Below the pieces are notes generated by a model that made no database searches, was not told the origin of the DNA, and worked only from the letters and a program-made list of their open reading frames with translations. A stretch of DNA of 64,000 nt from an uncultured Paludibacter sp. (lineage in GTDB: Bacteria; Bacteroidota; Bacteroidia; Bacteroidales; Paludibacteraceae), in assembly GCA_937897985.1 (NCBI GenBank), contig CALCBD010000031.1, positions 62,001 through 126,000 on the forward strand. Reading direction: 5' to 3'. The position numbers and the translations under genes were made by a program. Positions 33,201 through 44,345 of the stretch are shown here, one piece after another; position 1 is the first letter of the stretch, and every line of letters begins with the position of its first letter.

Positions 33201-33231
33201 CAAAAGTACACAAAGATTATTGTCTTTACAA
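33201..33231 (-). promoter_or_regulatory. Promoter of the T9SS triple-repeat gene
   Basis: Minus strand: TTG (33231 to 33229), 20-bp spacer, TACTTTTG (33208 to 33201), 60 bp upstream of the chosen start. Confidence 0.65.
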
Positions 33232-33500
33232 CACTTAGTACCTTGTTTTTAACGTATATTATAAATTTTAATAAATCGGGAGCACGTTAATCCGGTGAAT
33301 GGAGGACCCGGAAATCAATTGAAATCACATCGGTTTCGATCATCTGAAAGTATTTTGTATGAAGTAATATTAAAGCCTGTGCTCTAAAAAATCAGTGTTT
33401 TAGAACCGGGTAATTCAAAGCGAAGAATAAGAGGAATGTCAATAAAAAAGAGAATGACTTCTGAAAAAACAGGAATGAAATCCAAAAACCACAATCTGAA
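33232..33500. other. Intergenic region without recognisable gene
   Basis: About 270 bp between the T9SS-gene promoter and the infB terminator. I see no open frame with a recognisable start, repeat or RNA motif. Confidence 0.5.
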
Positions 33501-33540
33501 AAAAAAAGGAAGCTGTCCTTTTTAAGGGCAGCTTCCTTTA
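33501..33540 (-). terminator. Terminator after infB
   Basis: Stem AAAGGAAGCTG/CAGCTTCCTTT (33505-33515 with 33529-33539), extended internally by CCTT/AAGG, and on the minus strand followed by a T run. Confidence 0.9.
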
Positions 33541-33572
33541 TATTTCTGTGCTTTAACGGCTAATTACACAAT

Positions 33573-36500
33573 TTACAAAGTTTTTTTCACTTCGGTTTCC
33601 TCAAAACTTTCGATCATATCGCCGACACGTATATCGTTGTAATTCTTGATATTCAGACCACATTCGTAGTTGGTACCTACTTCTTTTACGTCATCCTTAA
33701 AGCGTTTCAGCGAATCGAGTTCACCAGTATAAACCACAATGCCATCGCGTATGATACGAATTTTATTAGACCTCTTGATTTTACCTTCACGAACCAGACA
33801 ACCTGCAACTGTACCGACTTTTGTAATTTTAAATACTTCGCGAATTTCGACAGTTGCAGTAATTTCTTCTTTAATTTCAGGAGAAAGCATACCTTCCATT
33901 GCCGATTTAATTTCTTCAATAGCGTCATAAATAATCGAATACAAGCGAACGTCGATTTCTTCCTTCTCGGCCATTTTACGTGCACTTGAAGTAGGTCGTA
34001 CCTGGAAGCCGCAAATAATTGCATTTGAAGCAGCCGCGAGCAGGATATCCGAATCGGAGATAGCACCTACAGCCTTGTGAATCACATTTACCTGAATGTT
34101 TTCAGTCGAGAGTTTCAATAAGGAGTCGGAAAGAGCTTCCACAGAACCATCCACATCACCTTTAACAATGATATTCAGTTCCTTGAAGTCGCCAAGTGCA
34201 ATTCTTCGTCCCAGTTCGTCGAGTGTAAAATGCTTTTTCGTTCTGATACTTTGTTCACGTTGCAATTGTTCACGTTTGTTGGAAATTTCGCGTGCTTCGT
34301 GTTCAGTGGCCATGACATTAAAATTATCGCCGGCCTGTGGAGCACCGTTCAGTCCGAGAATCAAAGCAGGTTCACCCGGCTTCACTTCTTTAATTTTCTG
34401 GTTTCGTTCGTTGAACATAGCTTTTACTTTACCATAACTGATTCCTGCAAGTACAACATCGCCAATTTTAAGTGTTCCGTTCTCAACAAGGATAGTTGAT
34501 ACATAACCTCTTCCTTTGTCGAGTGAAGATTCAATCACTGAGCCTACAGCACGTTTATTCGGATTTGCCTTCAGATCAAGCATTTCAGCTTCGAGTAATA
34601 CTTTTTCGAGCAATTCTTCAATTCCTTTTCCCTGTTTGGCCGATATTTCCTGCGACTGATATTTTCCGCCCCAGTCTTCGACCAGATAGTTCATTTGAGC
34701 CAGCGATTCCTTGATTTTTTCAGGATTTGCTCCTTCTTTATCAATTTTATTGATTGCAAAAATCATAGGAACATTTGCTGCCGAAGCGTGATTGATGGCT
34801 TCAACAGTTTGAGGCATAATATTGTCGTCGGCAGCCACAATAATGATGGCAATGTCGGTTACCTTTGCTCCACGGGCACGCATAGCGGTAAATGCTTCGT
34901 GACCCGGTGTATCAAGGAAAGTAATCCTTTGTCCGTTCTCAAGTTTTACATTGTAGGCACCGATATGCTGGGTGATTCCACCGGCTTCGCCGGCAATCAC
35001 GTTGGTTTTACGTATGTAATCGAGCAAAGAGGTTTTTCCATGGTCGACATGTCCCATTACAGTTACAATAGGAGCTCTCGGAAGCAAATCTTCTTCTGCA
35101 TCAGGTTCCTCCTCGCCAATAGCTTCAATCACATCGGCACTTACAAATTCAGTGGTAAATCCAAATTCTTCGGCAACAATATTAATTGTTTCGGCATCGA
35201 GTCTTTGATTAATCGAAACCATTATCCCGATGCTCATGCAGGTGGCAATTACCTGGTTAACAGTTACATTCATCATTACAGCCAGTTCACTTGCAGTAAC
35301 GAATTCCGTCAGTTTCAATACGCTTTCCTCGTCGCGTTCGCGTTGTGCCTGTTCGTGCTGGCGTGCGCTTACCGATTCCCGTTTATCACGACGGTATTTA
35401 GCTCCTTTACCTTTTTTATTACCACTTGCCAGTCGGGCCAGCGTTTCTTTTATTTGTTTCTGAACTTCTTCCTCGTTAACTACGGTTTTCAGTGGTCTCT
35501 TGAGTTTGTCCTTATTGGGACGGGCTGTATTTGCTGTGTTATTGCTGTTTGGCGTTACTTTTTTAGGTTGTCCCAAGTTGCCCGAACCTTGTTCGACGCG
35601 AGAAATATCGACCTTCTGGTTTGTAAATCTTTCGCGTTTTTTCTTTTTGGAAGCAATACTTTCGGAGCTACCCACAGCTATTACCTTTTTATCACCGTTG
35701 ACAATTATTTTTCTGCTTTCGCCTGCCGGACGGTTTTTTTCTTCTCTTTCTTTTCGTTTCTGTTCTTTTGTTTTAGGTTTGGGCCGTGTAGTCTGATTCA
35801 ATAAATCCAGATCGATGGTTCCGATAACAACCGGTTTCTTTTCAATTGAAGCAATGCCGATTTTAAAAATTTCTTCTTCCTCTTCCTCTTCCGAATCAAT
35901 ATCAGTATTTTCCGGTTCCGGTTTTTCAGTTTTTTTGTCAGCCGGCTTTTGACTCTGGTTTTGTTTCGTATTTTCGGTTTTGTTGAGAATGAGTTTTGGT
36001 TTTTCCTGAATTTTCTGTTCTTCAGTGTCGGCTGCAGTTTTTTGCACCTGTTTTTCCTCAGTTTTTTCTGCAGCAGGAGCAGTTGATTCAGAAATTTCTT
36101 CCTGTTTCGGTTTTACTTCCTGTGGCGTCGTTTCAACTTTTGATTCGGGAGCTTTTGTTTCAGCAACGGATTCCGGAATTTTGGTTTCGGTTTTTGTTTC
36201 TGCCGCCTGAACCGGTTTTACGGTTTCAATAGTCTGATTTTCAGTCTTTGTTTCAACGGGTTTAGTTTCAGCAGGTTTGGAGTCAACTGGCCTGGTTTCT
36301 GCAGCTTTGGTTTCTGCAGGTTTGGATTCGACATGTTTTGAATCAACATGTTTATTCAAAGCATCTAAATCAATTTGTCCTACTGCTTTGATGTGAGGAA
36401 TTTTTTCTTGCGGGACAGAGGTGTGGAGAATTTCTACAGGCTTTTCTACAGGTTTTGTATTGATATAGCCTTCCAGTGCCACAGTTCCTGCTTTTTCTTT

Positions 36501-36707
36501 CAAATGACGTTCCTGACTTAATCGCTCCGATTCCATTTTCAGGGCCATGTCTTTGTTAAATTCTTTTGCAAGTAAAAGATGTAAATCATCCGACAATTTT
36601 AAATTGGGATCGGCAGATAATTTATGACCTTTTTTTGCCAAAAATTCTATGGCGGTAGTCATTCCGACATTTAAATCTTTGCAGGCTTTGCTTAATCTTA
36701 TGGACAT
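33573..36707 (-). CDS. infB: Translation initiation factor IF-2
   Basis: 1044 residues. GTPase that delivers initiator tRNA and joins ribosomal subunits. N-terminal IF2_N motif ([27 protein letters not shown]), a long charged low-complexity linker (about residues 110-420) rich in ETK, PAETK and VE repeats and then KKK/R blocks, a second IF2_N-like block ([16 protein letters not shown]), and the GTPase with [31 protein letters not shown] and [10 protein letters not shown], then domains II-IV. Bacteroidota IF-2 proteins are typically this long. Last gene of rimP-nusA-infB, ending at a strong terminator. Confidence 0.98.
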   Translation of the reverse strand: MSIRLSKACKDLNVGMTTAIEFLAKKGHKLSADPNLKLSDDLHLLLAKEFNKDMALKMESERLSQERHLKEKAGTVALEGYINTKPVEKPVEILHTSVPQEKIPHIKAVGQIDLDALNKHVDSKHVESKPAETKAAETRPVDSKPAETKPVETKTENQTIETVKPVQAAETKTETKIPESVAETKAPESKVETTPQEVKPKQEEISESTAPAAEKTEEKQVQKTAADTEEQKIQEKPKLILNKTENTKQNQSQKPADKKTEKPEPENTDIDSEEEEEEEIFKIGIASIEKKPVVIGTIDLDLLNQTTRPKPKTKEQKRKEREEKNRPAGESRKIIVNGDKKVIAVGSSESIASKKKKRERFTNQKVDISRVEQGSGNLGQPKKVTPNSNNTANTARPNKDKLKRPLKTVVNEEEVQKQIKETLARLASGNKKGKGAKYRRDKRESVSARQHEQAQRERDEESVLKLTEFVTASELAVMMNVTVNQVIATCMSIGIMVSINQRLDAETINIVAEEFGFTTEFVSADVIEAIGEEEPDAEEDLLPRAPIVTVMGHVDHGKTSLLDYIRKTNVIAGEAGGITQHIGAYNVKLENGQRITFLDTPGHEAFTAMRARGAKVTDIAIIIVAADDNIMPQTVEAINHASAANVPMIFAINKIDKEGANPEKIKESLAQMNYLVEDWGGKYQSQEISAKQGKGIEELLEKVLLEAEMLDLKANPNKRAVGSVIESSLDKGRGYVSTILVENGTLKIGDVVLAGISYGKVKAMFNERNQKIKEVKPGEPALILGLNGAPQAGDNFNVMATEHEAREISNKREQLQREQSIRTKKHFTLDELGRRIALGDFKELNIIVKGDVDGSVEALSDSLLKLSTENIQVNVIHKAVGAISDSDILLAAASNAIICGFQVRPTSSARKMAEKEEIDVRLYSIIYDAIEEIKSAMEGMLSPEIKEEITATVEIREVFKITKVGTVAGCLVREGKIKRSNKIRIIRDGIVVYTGELDSLKRFKDDVKEVGTNYECGLNIKNYNDIRVGDMIESFEETEVKKTL

Positions 36708-36814
36708 ATATTTATTTAAAAATTTTTGAAATTTGAAGAGATATTTGATTACCTCTGTATTAAATCAGCGAAAACAGAATTTATTTAATGTTCTGAAAAA
36801 TAATATATTAAATA

Positions 36815-38101
36815 TTAGTTTTGTTCTTCATTTTCCATATATTCATCTTCGTCCTCAAATTCTGCTCTTAAAATGGCGAGTAATTCGTCGATGGTTTCCT
36901 CTTCGAGGTCGGTACGCCGTATCAAATCCTGGCGTGGAATTGCCAGTACGCTCTTGGCTGTATCACAACCTATTGCTTTCAGAGCGTCAATAACCCACTG
37001 ATCAATTTCATCACTGAATTCGTCGATGTAGATATCTTCGATTTCTTCGTCTTCGTCAATATCGCGGAACACGTCGAGGGTGTAACCTGTAAGCATACTC
37101 GCAAGTTTGATGTTCAATCCTCCCTTACCGATAGCCTGTGATACTTCTTCGGGTTTCAGATAAATTTCAGCTTTCTTTTCAGATTCGTTCAGTCGGATTG
37201 ACGATATTTTTGCAGGGCTTAATGCTCTGGAAATAAACAGGCTGACATTGTTGGTGTAGTTGATTACGTCAATGTTCTCGTTGCGTAATTCACGAACAAT
37301 GCCGTGAATACGTGAACCTTTAACACCAACGCAGGCTCCAACCGGATCAATGCGGTCGTCGTACGATTCAACGGCTACTTTGGCTCTTTCGCCCGGCATA
37401 CGTGCAATTTTCTTAATCAGGATTAATCCTTCATTGATTTCGGGAACTTCAAGTTCGAAGAGTCTTTCGAGGAAAACCGGCGAAATACGTGAGAGGATAA
37501 TTTTCGGATTGTTGTTTTTGTTTTCAACCATAGCCACTACCGCCCGAACGGTATCGCCTTTGCGGTAAAAGTCGGAAGGTATCTGTTCTGATTTGGGCAG
37601 ATAAAGTTCATTTCCCTCATCGTCGATAAGCAACATTTCCTTTTTCCAGATTTGATAAAGTTCGGCGCTGACTATTTGTCCCACTTTTTCGCTGTATTTG
37701 CTGAAAACATTGTCTTTTTGTAATTCCAGAATTTTTGACGAAAGAGTCTGACGAAGCGTGAGGATAGCACGCCGGCCAAAATCAAGAAAATCAACCTTAT
37801 CAGTTACTTCTTCACCAATTTCATATTCATCATCAATTTTTTTTGCCTCCGAAAGCGAAACTTCCATGCTTGGATTTTCAACTTCATCATCTTCTACTAC
37901 CGTTCTGTTACGGTAAATTTCAAAGTCGCCTTTATCGGGATTGATAATCACATCATAGTTTTCATCTGTTCCGAACAATTTTGTAATAACGCTCCGGAAC
38001 GATTCTTCCATTACGCTGATTAAGGTACTTCTGTCGATGTTTTTCAGTTCCTTGAATTCCGAAAATGTATCGATTAAATTTATGCTTTCTTTTTTGCTCA
38101 T
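36815..38101 (-). CDS. nusA: Transcription termination/antitermination factor NusA
   Basis: 428 residues. RNA polymerase-binding N-terminal domain, S1 domain (GQIVSAELYQIWKKEMLLID region, about 135-205) and two KH domains with ARMPGERAKVAVESYDDRIDPVGACVGVKGSRI and YLKPEEVSQAIGKGGLNIKLASMLTG. The C-terminus is acidic (EDEDEYMENEEQN) with one helix-hairpin-helix-like segment, shorter than the two repeats of the E. coli protein, as usual for the phylum. 3 bp after rimP; 107 bp before infB. Confidence 0.98.
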   Translation of the reverse strand: MSKKESINLIDTFSEFKELKNIDRSTLISVMEESFRSVITKLFGTDENYDVIINPDKGDFEIYRNRTVVEDDEVENPSMEVSLSEAKKIDDEYEIGEEVTDKVDFLDFGRRAILTLRQTLSSKILELQKDNVFSKYSEKVGQIVSAELYQIWKKEMLLIDDEGNELYLPKSEQIPSDFYRKGDTVRAVVAMVENKNNNPKIILSRISPVFLERLFELEVPEINEGLILIKKIARMPGERAKVAVESYDDRIDPVGACVGVKGSRIHGIVRELRNENIDVINYTNNVSLFISRALSPAKISSIRLNESEKKAEIYLKPEEVSQAIGKGGLNIKLASMLTGYTLDVFRDIDEDEEIEDIYIDEFSDEIDQWVIDALKAIGCDTAKSVLAIPRQDLIRRTDLEEETIDELLAILRAEFEDEDEYMENEEQN

Positions 38102-38104
38102 GGC

Positions 38105-38572
38105 TTATTTGAATCTGATAAGATATTTTGTGTATTTTATATCTGAATAATTGAATTTTAGTTTTTCCTTAATTGTAATTTTTCTTTTTGAACCCTCCGG
38201 CTTTTCGGTTTTTTCAATTTCTATTTCAAAGTTGGTGTCGTTGACTCCGGTGAGAATTCCACTCAGTTTTTTCCCTGTTTTAGTTAATACTTCTACTTCG
38301 TTCCCGAGGTTTTTTTCGTATTGTCTGATTACTTTGAACGGCTCAGTAAGTCCGGCTGAACTTACCTGAAGTTCGAAATCTTCCTTATCCCGGTCGAGCG
38401 AAGCTTCAATGTGTTTGCTCAGATCGGCACAAAAATCTATTTCAACTCCTTCAAACGAATCTATTTCGATTGAAATACGATTGTCGGTACTTATTGCCAA
38501 ATCGACAAGATAGTAATTTGTATCTTTTAAAAATGCTGTAACAGACTGATTTATAATGTCTTTTTCGATCAT
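38105..38572 (-). CDS. rimP: Ribosome maturation factor RimP
   Basis: 155 residues; assists 30S subunit maturation. N-terminal alpha/beta domain (YYLVDLAISTDNRISIEIDSFEGVEIDFCADLSKHIEASLDRDKEDFELQVSSAGL contains the family signature VSSAGL) followed by a short SH3-like C-terminal domain (NLGNEVEVLTKTGKKLSGILTG). Conserved rimP-nusA-infB order. Transcribed from a consensus promoter 60-90 bp upstream; the leader contains a small GGGGAC/GTCCCC hairpin at 38597-38612. Confidence 0.95.
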   Translation of the reverse strand: MIEKDIINQSVTAFLKDTNYYLVDLAISTDNRISIEIDSFEGVEIDFCADLSKHIEASLDRDKEDFELQVSSAGLTEPFKVIRQYEKNLGNEVEVLTKTGKKLSGILTGVNDTNFEIEIEKTEKPEGSKRKITIKEKLKFNYSDIKYTKYLIRFK

Positions 38573-38635
38573 GCTTAACGTGAATTTAACAAAGAAGGGG
38601 ACTTATGTCCCCTCCTCAATTCCTTTATTCGTCCG

Positions 38636-38666
38636 CAAAAGTACAAATAATTATTTAAACTACAAA
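38636..38666 (-). promoter_or_regulatory. Promoter of the rimP-nusA-infB operon
   Basis: Minus strand: TTTG (38666 to 38663), 19-bp spacer, TACTTTTG (38643 to 38636). Full consensus match. Confidence 0.8.
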
Positions 38667-38710
38667 GTTTTAATGAAAATCTTTGGATTTTTTGCTGTTT
38701 GTCTGAATTA

Positions 38711-39265
38711 TTACTTTTGGCTGGTAAGATTGAATTTTTCGGGGAATCTGGCATGAACATTTTTATAGAAATCCTGAATTTTGATTAAATCAGCTTTTTC
38801 GTCGCCGGTAGGATAAAAGATTTCGGTAATGGCCAATTCCTTTTTTGCATAGTCAATGTAAGCCAACTGTATAGGTACACCTGCCTGCAGGGCAATATGG
38901 TAAAAACCCATCTTCCATTTTGTAACCAGACTGCGGGTACCTTCGGGTGTTACTGCTAAATGGAATTTCTCACGTTTAGCGAATTCATCTACCATTTGCT
39001 GTGTCACCGATGTTCGTTTGGTACGATCGACAGGTACTCCGCCGAGTGCGGTGAAAATTTGACCCATAGGGAAGAAGAACCATGATTTTTTAATCAGAAA
39101 CGATGCTTTACGGCCTAAGGCCAGATATGACAATTCGCCAATAGGGAAATCCCAGTTACTTGTATGCGGTGCAACGCAAATAATGCTTTTCGGAGGTTCG
39201 GGTACTGTAACAAAAGCGTTCCAGCCGAACAGTTTTAATATCCATCTGCTAAGTTTTTTCATCAT
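38711..39265 (-). CDS. 1-acyl-sn-glycerol-3-phosphate acyltransferase-like protein (PlsC family)
   Basis: 184 residues. Acyltransferase block I is APHTSNWDFPIG (the variant HTSNWD instead of NHxxxxD), followed by FLIKKSWFFFPMGQIFTALGGVPVDR and VTPEGTRSLVTKWKMGFYHIALQAGVPI (EGTRS, substrate phosphate binding). Short single-domain form found in many Bacteroidota, acting on lysophosphatidate or a related lipid at the inner membrane. It is upstream of rimP but separated by that gene's promoter. A -7 box TATCTTTG (39362 to 39355, minus) precedes it, leaving a 90-nt leader. Confidence 0.88.
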   Translation of the reverse strand: MMKKLSRWILKLFGWNAFVTVPEPPKSIICVAPHTSNWDFPIGELSYLALGRKASFLIKKSWFFFPMGQIFTALGGVPVDRTKRTSVTQQMVDEFAKREKFHLAVTPEGTRSLVTKWKMGFYHIALQAGVPIQLAYIDYAKKELAITEIFYPTGDEKADLIKIQDFYKNVHARFPEKFNLTSQK

Positions 39266-39399
39266 TATTTTTAGTTTGTTGTTGTTTTTTTGAGGAATGT
39301 GCCTGTCTGCTCTAAGGCATTTTATGTCCTGTGGCAGGCTTTTTATTCACTTTGCAAAGATACTCAAATTTTGTACAACCTCCGATTGTTGAAAACTTA

Positions 39400-39432
39400 T
39401 TTAGTGTAGTACGATTCAAATTGCTAACTTTG
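39400..39432 (+). promoter_or_regulatory. Promoter of the UvrD-like helicase gene
   Basis: TTTA at 39400-39403 (consensus TTTG), 21-bp spacer, TAACTTTG at 39425-39432; 84 bp upstream of the ATG. Confidence 0.55.
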
Positions 39433-39515
39433 TATCTTCTTATCCTGTTTCCTGAGTTTTTTTAATTTCAGGGAATGAAATAAGTTTTAATTTCAAAAAT
39501 TTTTTAAATCTGAGA

Positions 39516-41828
39516 ATGGATTTTTTAAATGAACTAAATGAAAATCAGAGGCGTGCGGTCGAATATGTTGATGGTGCTTCGTTGGTGATTGCCGGTGCAG
39601 GTTCGGGAAAGACGCGTGTGCTGACTTATAAAATTGCCTATTTATTGAAAAAAGGGATGGCACCTTCTTCGATTTTGGCACTTACATTTACCAACAAGGC
39701 TGCACGCGAAATGAAAGATCGTATAGCCTCGATGGTGGGTGAGCGTACAGCCCGTTATCTTTGGATGGGAACATTTCATTCGGTGTTTTCACGCATTTTA
39801 CGAAACGAAGCAGATAAAATCGGTTATACAAAGAATTTTACTATTTATGATTCTTCCGATTCAAACAGTCTGATAAAATCTATCGTCAAAGAATTGAAAT
39901 TGGACGAAAAGCAATATAAACATGGTTTTGTACATTCAAAAATTTCTTTTGCCAAAAACAATCTGATTACTCCCGAAGCTTATGCCGGTAATCCGGATTT
40001 GAATAAAGCCGACCTGAATGCCCGCGTGCCCCGTATTCACGAAATTTACAAAATTTATTGTAACCGTTGTAAGCAGGCCGACGCCATGGATTTCGATGAT
40101 TTATTGCTGCAAACCAATGTCTTATTCCGTAATCATCCGGCTGTTTTACAAAAATACCAACAGGCATTCGGATATATTCTTGTAGATGAATATCAGGATA
40201 CAAATTTTGCTCAGTACCTTATTGTTAAGAAGCTGGCCGAAATGCATGAGCGCATTTGTGTGGTTGGCGATGATGCGCAGAGTATTTATTCATTTCGCGG
40301 GGCTAATATCGACAATATTTTGCAGTTCAAAAATGCTTATCACAATGCTCAGATTTTTAAATTAGAGCAAAACTACAGGTCCACCCAAACCATTGTAAAT
40401 GCGGCAAACAGCCTTATTGATAAGAATGTGGCTCAGATTAAGAAAAATGTATATTCTGAAAAAGACAACGGAAAACCGATAAAAATTCTGAATGTATTTA
40501 CCGATCTGGAAGAAGGAACGGTTGTAGCTCAGCATATTTCGCAATTAACTTTTAAAGAACATTTTAATTTTCAGGAAATTGCCATACTTTATCGCACTAA
40601 TTCTCAGTCGCGTGTACTCGAGGAAGCCCTGCGGAAACAAGGTATTCCGTATCGGATTTACGGTGGTTTATCGTTTTATCAACGCAGGGAAATTAAGGAT
40701 GTGATTGCATATTGCCGGTTGATTTGTAATCGCCACGATGAAGAGGCATTGAAGCGCATTATTAACTATCCGGCACGCGGAATAGGCGATACTACAGTAA
40801 ACAAAATTATTGAATGTGCTCAGATACATGGTGTTAGTGCATGGGAAATTTTGACCGACATGCTGCGATATAATTTAGCGGTTAATGCGGGAACTGCGAA
40901 TAAACTGGCTCAGTTTCGACAGATGATTCAGGTTTTTGCCGAACAGGCTGAAACGCAATCAGCCTACGATCTGGTCAACAGTGTGGTGAAAATTACAGGA
41001 GTTATAAGTGATACCTTTACCGACAGATCGCCTGAAAACCTGAGTCGTCAGGAAAACGTGCAGGAGTTGCTGAAGGCTATACATGAATTTTGTGAATTGA
41101 AGCAGTCCAATAGTGAGCCTGCTTTTTTGAATGATTTTCTTTCAGAGGTTTCGTTGTTGACCGATCAGGATACTGATAAGGATTCAACTTCCGATAAAGT
41201 TACCCTGATGACTGTACATGCGGCCAAAGGACTGGAATTCAGGGCGGTGTTTATTGTCGGGATGGAGGAGGATTTATTCCCTTCGGCCTATACGCTTGGA
41301 AGCGAACGTGAACTGGAAGAAGAACGACGATTGTTTTATGTGGCAATTACAAGAGCGGAGGAACTGTGCTTTATCAGCTATTCGAAATCGCGTTTCAGAA
41401 ATGGCAAAACAAATTTCTCCAATCCAAGCCGTTTTATTAAGGACATTGATGCCAGGTATCTCGATTTACCGGTTGAAAGCGTATTTGAACCGAAGCAAAA
41501 GCGTTTCGGAGACTGGGATGATGATCTGGAATTTGAAAGAAACAGGTTCGGAAAGCAAGGTGGATTTCAAAAAACATTTCAGACTGAAAATTTTGAACCA
41601 CCGGTTCGTAAAAAATTAGTCAAAATCGATGGAGCTGTCAATGAAAGTTCAGCTTCAATCGTGGGCTCTGTTCCGGTCGGAGCATTTGTTAAACATGCAA
41701 TTTTCGGTGTAGGTAAGGTGTTGGATGTAAAGATGATCAGCGGAAATGAAAAGGCCGAAATCGACTTTGGTGAAAAAGGTGTCAAATCACTGCTCCTTAA
41801 GTTTGCAAAATTGGAATTGCTACAGTAA
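39516..41828 (+). CDS. uvrD: UvrD/PcrA-family superfamily 1 DNA helicase
   Basis: 770 residues. 3'-5' helicase for nucleotide-excision and mismatch repair and for removing proteins from DNA. Motifs in order: Q motif LNENQRRAV, Walker A AGAGSGKTRVLTYK, TFTNKAAREMKDRI, Walker B FGYILVDEYQDTN, VVGDDAQSIYSFRGA, LEQNYRST, LTVHAAKGLEFRAVFI-type motif V (MTVHAAKGLEF) and LFYVAITRAEELCF. The C-terminal tail carries a Tudor-like block (GAFVKHAIFGVGKVLDVKMISGNEKAEIDFGEKGVKSLL), the PcrA/UvrD RNA polymerase-interaction domain. Monocistronic. Confidence 0.96.
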   Translation: MDFLNELNENQRRAVEYVDGASLVIAGAGSGKTRVLTYKIAYLLKKGMAPSSILALTFTNKAAREMKDRIASMVGERTARYLWMGTFHSVFSRILRNEADKIGYTKNFTIYDSSDSNSLIKSIVKELKLDEKQYKHGFVHSKISFAKNNLITPEAYAGNPDLNKADLNARVPRIHEIYKIYCNRCKQADAMDFDDLLLQTNVLFRNHPAVLQKYQQAFGYILVDEYQDTNFAQYLIVKKLAEMHERICVVGDDAQSIYSFRGANIDNILQFKNAYHNAQIFKLEQNYRSTQTIVNAANSLIDKNVAQIKKNVYSEKDNGKPIKILNVFTDLEEGTVVAQHISQLTFKEHFNFQEIAILYRTNSQSRVLEEALRKQGIPYRIYGGLSFYQRREIKDVIAYCRLICNRHDEEALKRIINYPARGIGDTTVNKIIECAQIHGVSAWEILTDMLRYNLAVNAGTANKLAQFRQMIQVFAEQAETQSAYDLVNSVVKITGVISDTFTDRSPENLSRQENVQELLKAIHEFCELKQSNSEPAFLNDFLSEVSLLTDQDTDKDSTSDKVTLMTVHAAKGLEFRAVFIVGMEEDLFPSAYTLGSERELEEERRLFYVAITRAEELCFISYSKSRFRNGKTNFSNPSRFIKDIDARYLDLPVESVFEPKQKRFGDWDDDLEFERNRFGKQGGFQKTFQTENFEPPVRKKLVKIDGAVNESSASIVGSVPVGAFVKHAIFGVGKVLDVKMISGNEKAEIDFGEKGVKSLLLKFAKLELLQ

Positions 41829-41886
41829 TGCTGAACATCTGCATAAATAATTTGTTGATAAAGCAGTATAATTCAAAGAATTAATT

Positions 41887-41894
41887 TATCTTTG
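41887..41894 (+). promoter_or_regulatory. -7 box upstream of recA
   Basis: TATCTTTG, 79 bp before the ATG. No -33 match at the right distance and no obvious LexA-type palindrome. Confidence 0.5.
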
Positions 41895-41973
41895 TAAAAT
41901 AATCAGTCGTGTTCATTATTAACTACTTAACGTAAAAAACAGTTTAAATAATCAATATAAATAAATTAAGACT

Positions 41974-42996
41974 ATGGCAGAAAAGGCAACCGAAGGGCTT
42001 GTAAAACCTTCGTTAGAAAAACTGAAAGCATTGCAGCTGGCAATGGATAAAATTGAAAAAGATCATGGTAAAGGAACTATCATGAGAATGGGTGACAATA
42101 AAATAGAAGATGTGCCTGTCATTTCGTCGGGTTCACTGGGTTTGGATATTGCTTTAGGTGTGGGCGGTTATCCACGCGGACGTGTGATTGAAATTTACGG
42201 ACCTGAATCGTCTGGTAAAACAACTCTGGCTATTCATGCAATTGCCGAAGCCCAGAAAGCAGGTGGAATTGCAGCCATCATCGATGCCGAGCATGCTTTC
42301 GACCGTACCTATGCCGAAAAATTAGGGGTTAATACCGATGAATTACTGATTTCACAACCCGATAATGGTGAACAGGCACTCGAAATTGCCGATCAGTTGA
42401 TTCGTTCGTCGGCTGTGGATATTGTGGTCATTGACTCGGTAGCGGCATTAACACCTAAGGCTGAACTCGAAGGTGATATGGGCGATTCGAAAATGGGTTT
42501 ACAGGCCAGGTTGATGTCGCAGGCATTGCGTAAATTAACAGCCAATATTAATAAAACGAATACTACATGTATCTTTATCAATCAGTTACGCGAAAAAATT
42601 GGTGTGATGTTTGGTAATCCGGAAACTACTACAGGTGGTAACGCATTGAAATTTTATGCTTCAATACGTCTGGATATCCGCAAAATTGGTCAGTTGAAAG
42701 ATGGTGACGAAGCTATTGGAAACCAAACCCGCGTTAAAGTGGTGAAAAACAAAGTGGCGCCACCTTTCCGTAAGGCGGAATTTGATATTATGTTTGGCGA
42801 AGGAATTTCTAAAACAGGAGAAATTCTTGATCTTGGCGTTGAATACGGAATTATTAAAAAGAGCGGTTCATGGTTCAGCTATGGCGAAACAAAACTGGCT
42901 CAGGGACGCGACGCTTCAAAAATGGTTATCAAAGAAAATCCTGATCTGGCCGCCGAACTTGAAGCTAAAATTGTAGAAGCAATAAAAGCAAAATAA
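41974..42996 (+). CDS. recA: Recombinase RecA
   Basis: 340 residues, full length. ATP-dependent strand exchange protein and SOS coprotease. Walker [15 protein letters not shown]-like [33 protein letters not shown], Walker [13 protein letters not shown], loop L2 [34 protein letters not shown]. Short acidic/basic C-terminus. Single gene followed by a strong hairpin. Confidence 0.99.
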   Translation: MAEKATEGLVKPSLEKLKALQLAMDKIEKDHGKGTIMRMGDNKIEDVPVISSGSLGLDIALGVGGYPRGRVIEIYGPESSGKTTLAIHAIAEAQKAGGIAAIIDAEHAFDRTYAEKLGVNTDELLISQPDNGEQALEIADQLIRSSAVDIVVIDSVAALTPKAELEGDMGDSKMGLQARLMSQALRKLTANINKTNTTCIFINQLREKIGVMFGNPETTTGGNALKFYASIRLDIRKIGQLKDGDEAIGNQTRVKVVKNKVAPPFRKAEFDIMFGEGISKTGEILDLGVEYGIIKKSGSWFSYGETKLAQGRDASKMVIKENPDLAAELEAKIVEAIKAK

Positions 42997-43052
42997 GGAG
43001 AAAAGCAAAATTAAATTTTGAGCAGTTCTCTAAAGTAAGTTGAAGTCTGTTG

Positions 43053-43080
43053 CTTAAGCCCCGTTAATTCGGGGCTTAAG
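43053..43080 (+). terminator. Hairpin after recA
   Basis: Perfect 11-bp stem CTTAAGCCCCG/CGGGGCTTAAG with 6-nt loop, 56 bp after the recA stop. No T tract follows, so termination efficiency is uncertain. Confidence 0.7.
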
Positions 43081-43263
43081 TATCCGTAAAAAGTTGTATT
43101 CTGAAATCAGGATTTTATTTTGTCCTGATAATTAATTTATTGCCGGAGAATAATATAAACCGGATTTAACTTTATCAGAAACAATTTTTAAAACAGTTTC
43201 AGTTCATATTTTTGTATTATATTAAAAAAAACTTCATACTCATCAAGGGGAAGAAAAAATCAG

Positions 43264-44325
43264 ATGAATATCGCTGCATTATTATCGGGTGGAGTCGACA
43301 GCTCGGTAGTTGTACATTTACTCAATGAGGCCGGTTACAAACCCGACCTGTTTTACATCAAAATCGGAATGGATGATGATGAACTGCTTCATTGTTCTTC
43401 GGAGGAAGACATTGAAATGGCATCACTCATTGCACGAAAATATGGTTGTAAGCTCGAAGTAGTTGATTTACACAAGGATTATTGGGACAATGTAGTGGAT
43501 TATACCATCAAAAAGGCCAAACTCGGACTTACACCCAATCCTGATGTAATGTGTAATAAGCTCATTAAATTTGGTGTTTTCGAACAGAGAGTGGGTGTGA
43601 ATTACGATAAAACGGCAACCGGACATTACGCCACAACTACCGTGATAAATGGTAAAACTTACCTTACTACTGCCAAAGATCCGGTAAAAGACCAGACTGA
43701 CTTTTTGGCACAAATCAATTATTTGCAGGTGTCGAAACTAATGTTTCCCATCGGTGATTTGATGAAAAGTGAAGTGCGCGAAATTGCCTTAAAAGCTAAC
43801 TTGCCGAGTTCAAAACGTCCTGATAGCCAGGGTATTTGTTTTCTTGGAAAAGTGAATTATAATGATTTTATCCGTCGCTATCTGGGCGAAAAAGAAGGTC
43901 CGATTGTCGAAATGGAAACCGGCAAAGTGTTGGGCAGGCATAAAGGTTACTGGTTTCATACAGTAGGTCAGCGCAAGGGACTTGGTCTGTCAGGCGGTCC
44001 GTGGTATGTCATAAAAAAAGATGTGGAAGCTAATATCGTTTGGGCTACCAAAGGTTTTGATGCTGATGCTCAATACGGAAATGAATTTTCGATGCACGAT
44101 TTCCAGTTTATTACCGACAATCCGTGGGGAAACGAGAATGCTGAAAGGGAAATTACCTTTAAAATCAGACATACTCCTGAATTTACCCGTGGAAAAATAC
44201 TGTATTCGCCTGACAAATACCATGTTGTATCCGAACAGAAAATTCAGGGTATTGCACCCGGTCAGTTTGGGGTGATTTATGACGCTGATTCGAAAATCTG
44301 CATTGGTAGCGGCGAAATTGTATAG
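43264..44325 (+). CDS. mnmA: tRNA-specific 2-thiouridylase MnmA
   Basis: 353 residues. Thiolates U34 of tRNA Lys/Glu/Gln. P-loop [15 protein letters not shown], first catalytic Cys in [30 protein letters not shown] (in place of DQSYFL), second Cys in [19 protein letters not shown], and the C-terminal beta-barrel ending [10 protein letters not shown]. The [13 protein letters not shown] variant suggests the Bacteroidota subtype; some Bacteroidales carry two mnmA copies. A -7 box TATTTTTG lies at 43207-43214. Confidence 0.95.
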   Translation: MNIAALLSGGVDSSVVVHLLNEAGYKPDLFYIKIGMDDDELLHCSSEEDIEMASLIARKYGCKLEVVDLHKDYWDNVVDYTIKKAKLGLTPNPDVMCNKLIKFGVFEQRVGVNYDKTATGHYATTTVINGKTYLTTAKDPVKDQTDFLAQINYLQVSKLMFPIGDLMKSEVREIALKANLPSSKRPDSQGICFLGKVNYNDFIRRYLGEKEGPIVEMETGKVLGRHKGYWFHTVGQRKGLGLSGGPWYVIKKDVEANIVWATKGFDADAQYGNEFSMHDFQFITDNPWGNENAEREITFKIRHTPEFTRGKILYSPDKYHVVSEQKIQGIAPGQFGVIYDADSKICIGSGEIV

Positions 44326-44345
44326 CTTTATAAAATAATGGAATG

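Noticed and set aside
34695..35804. 369-codon open frame antisense to infB
   Set aside because: It lies wholly within the infB coding region, has Phe/Ser/Cys-rich composition typical of antisense frames, and shows no motif or start signal.
39301..39345. Possible terminator between the acyltransferase and helicase genes
   Set aside because: The stem GCCTGTC/GGCAGGC needs a wobble and a 30-nt loop, and it lies inside the predicted 5' leader of the acyltransferase gene; too weak to call.
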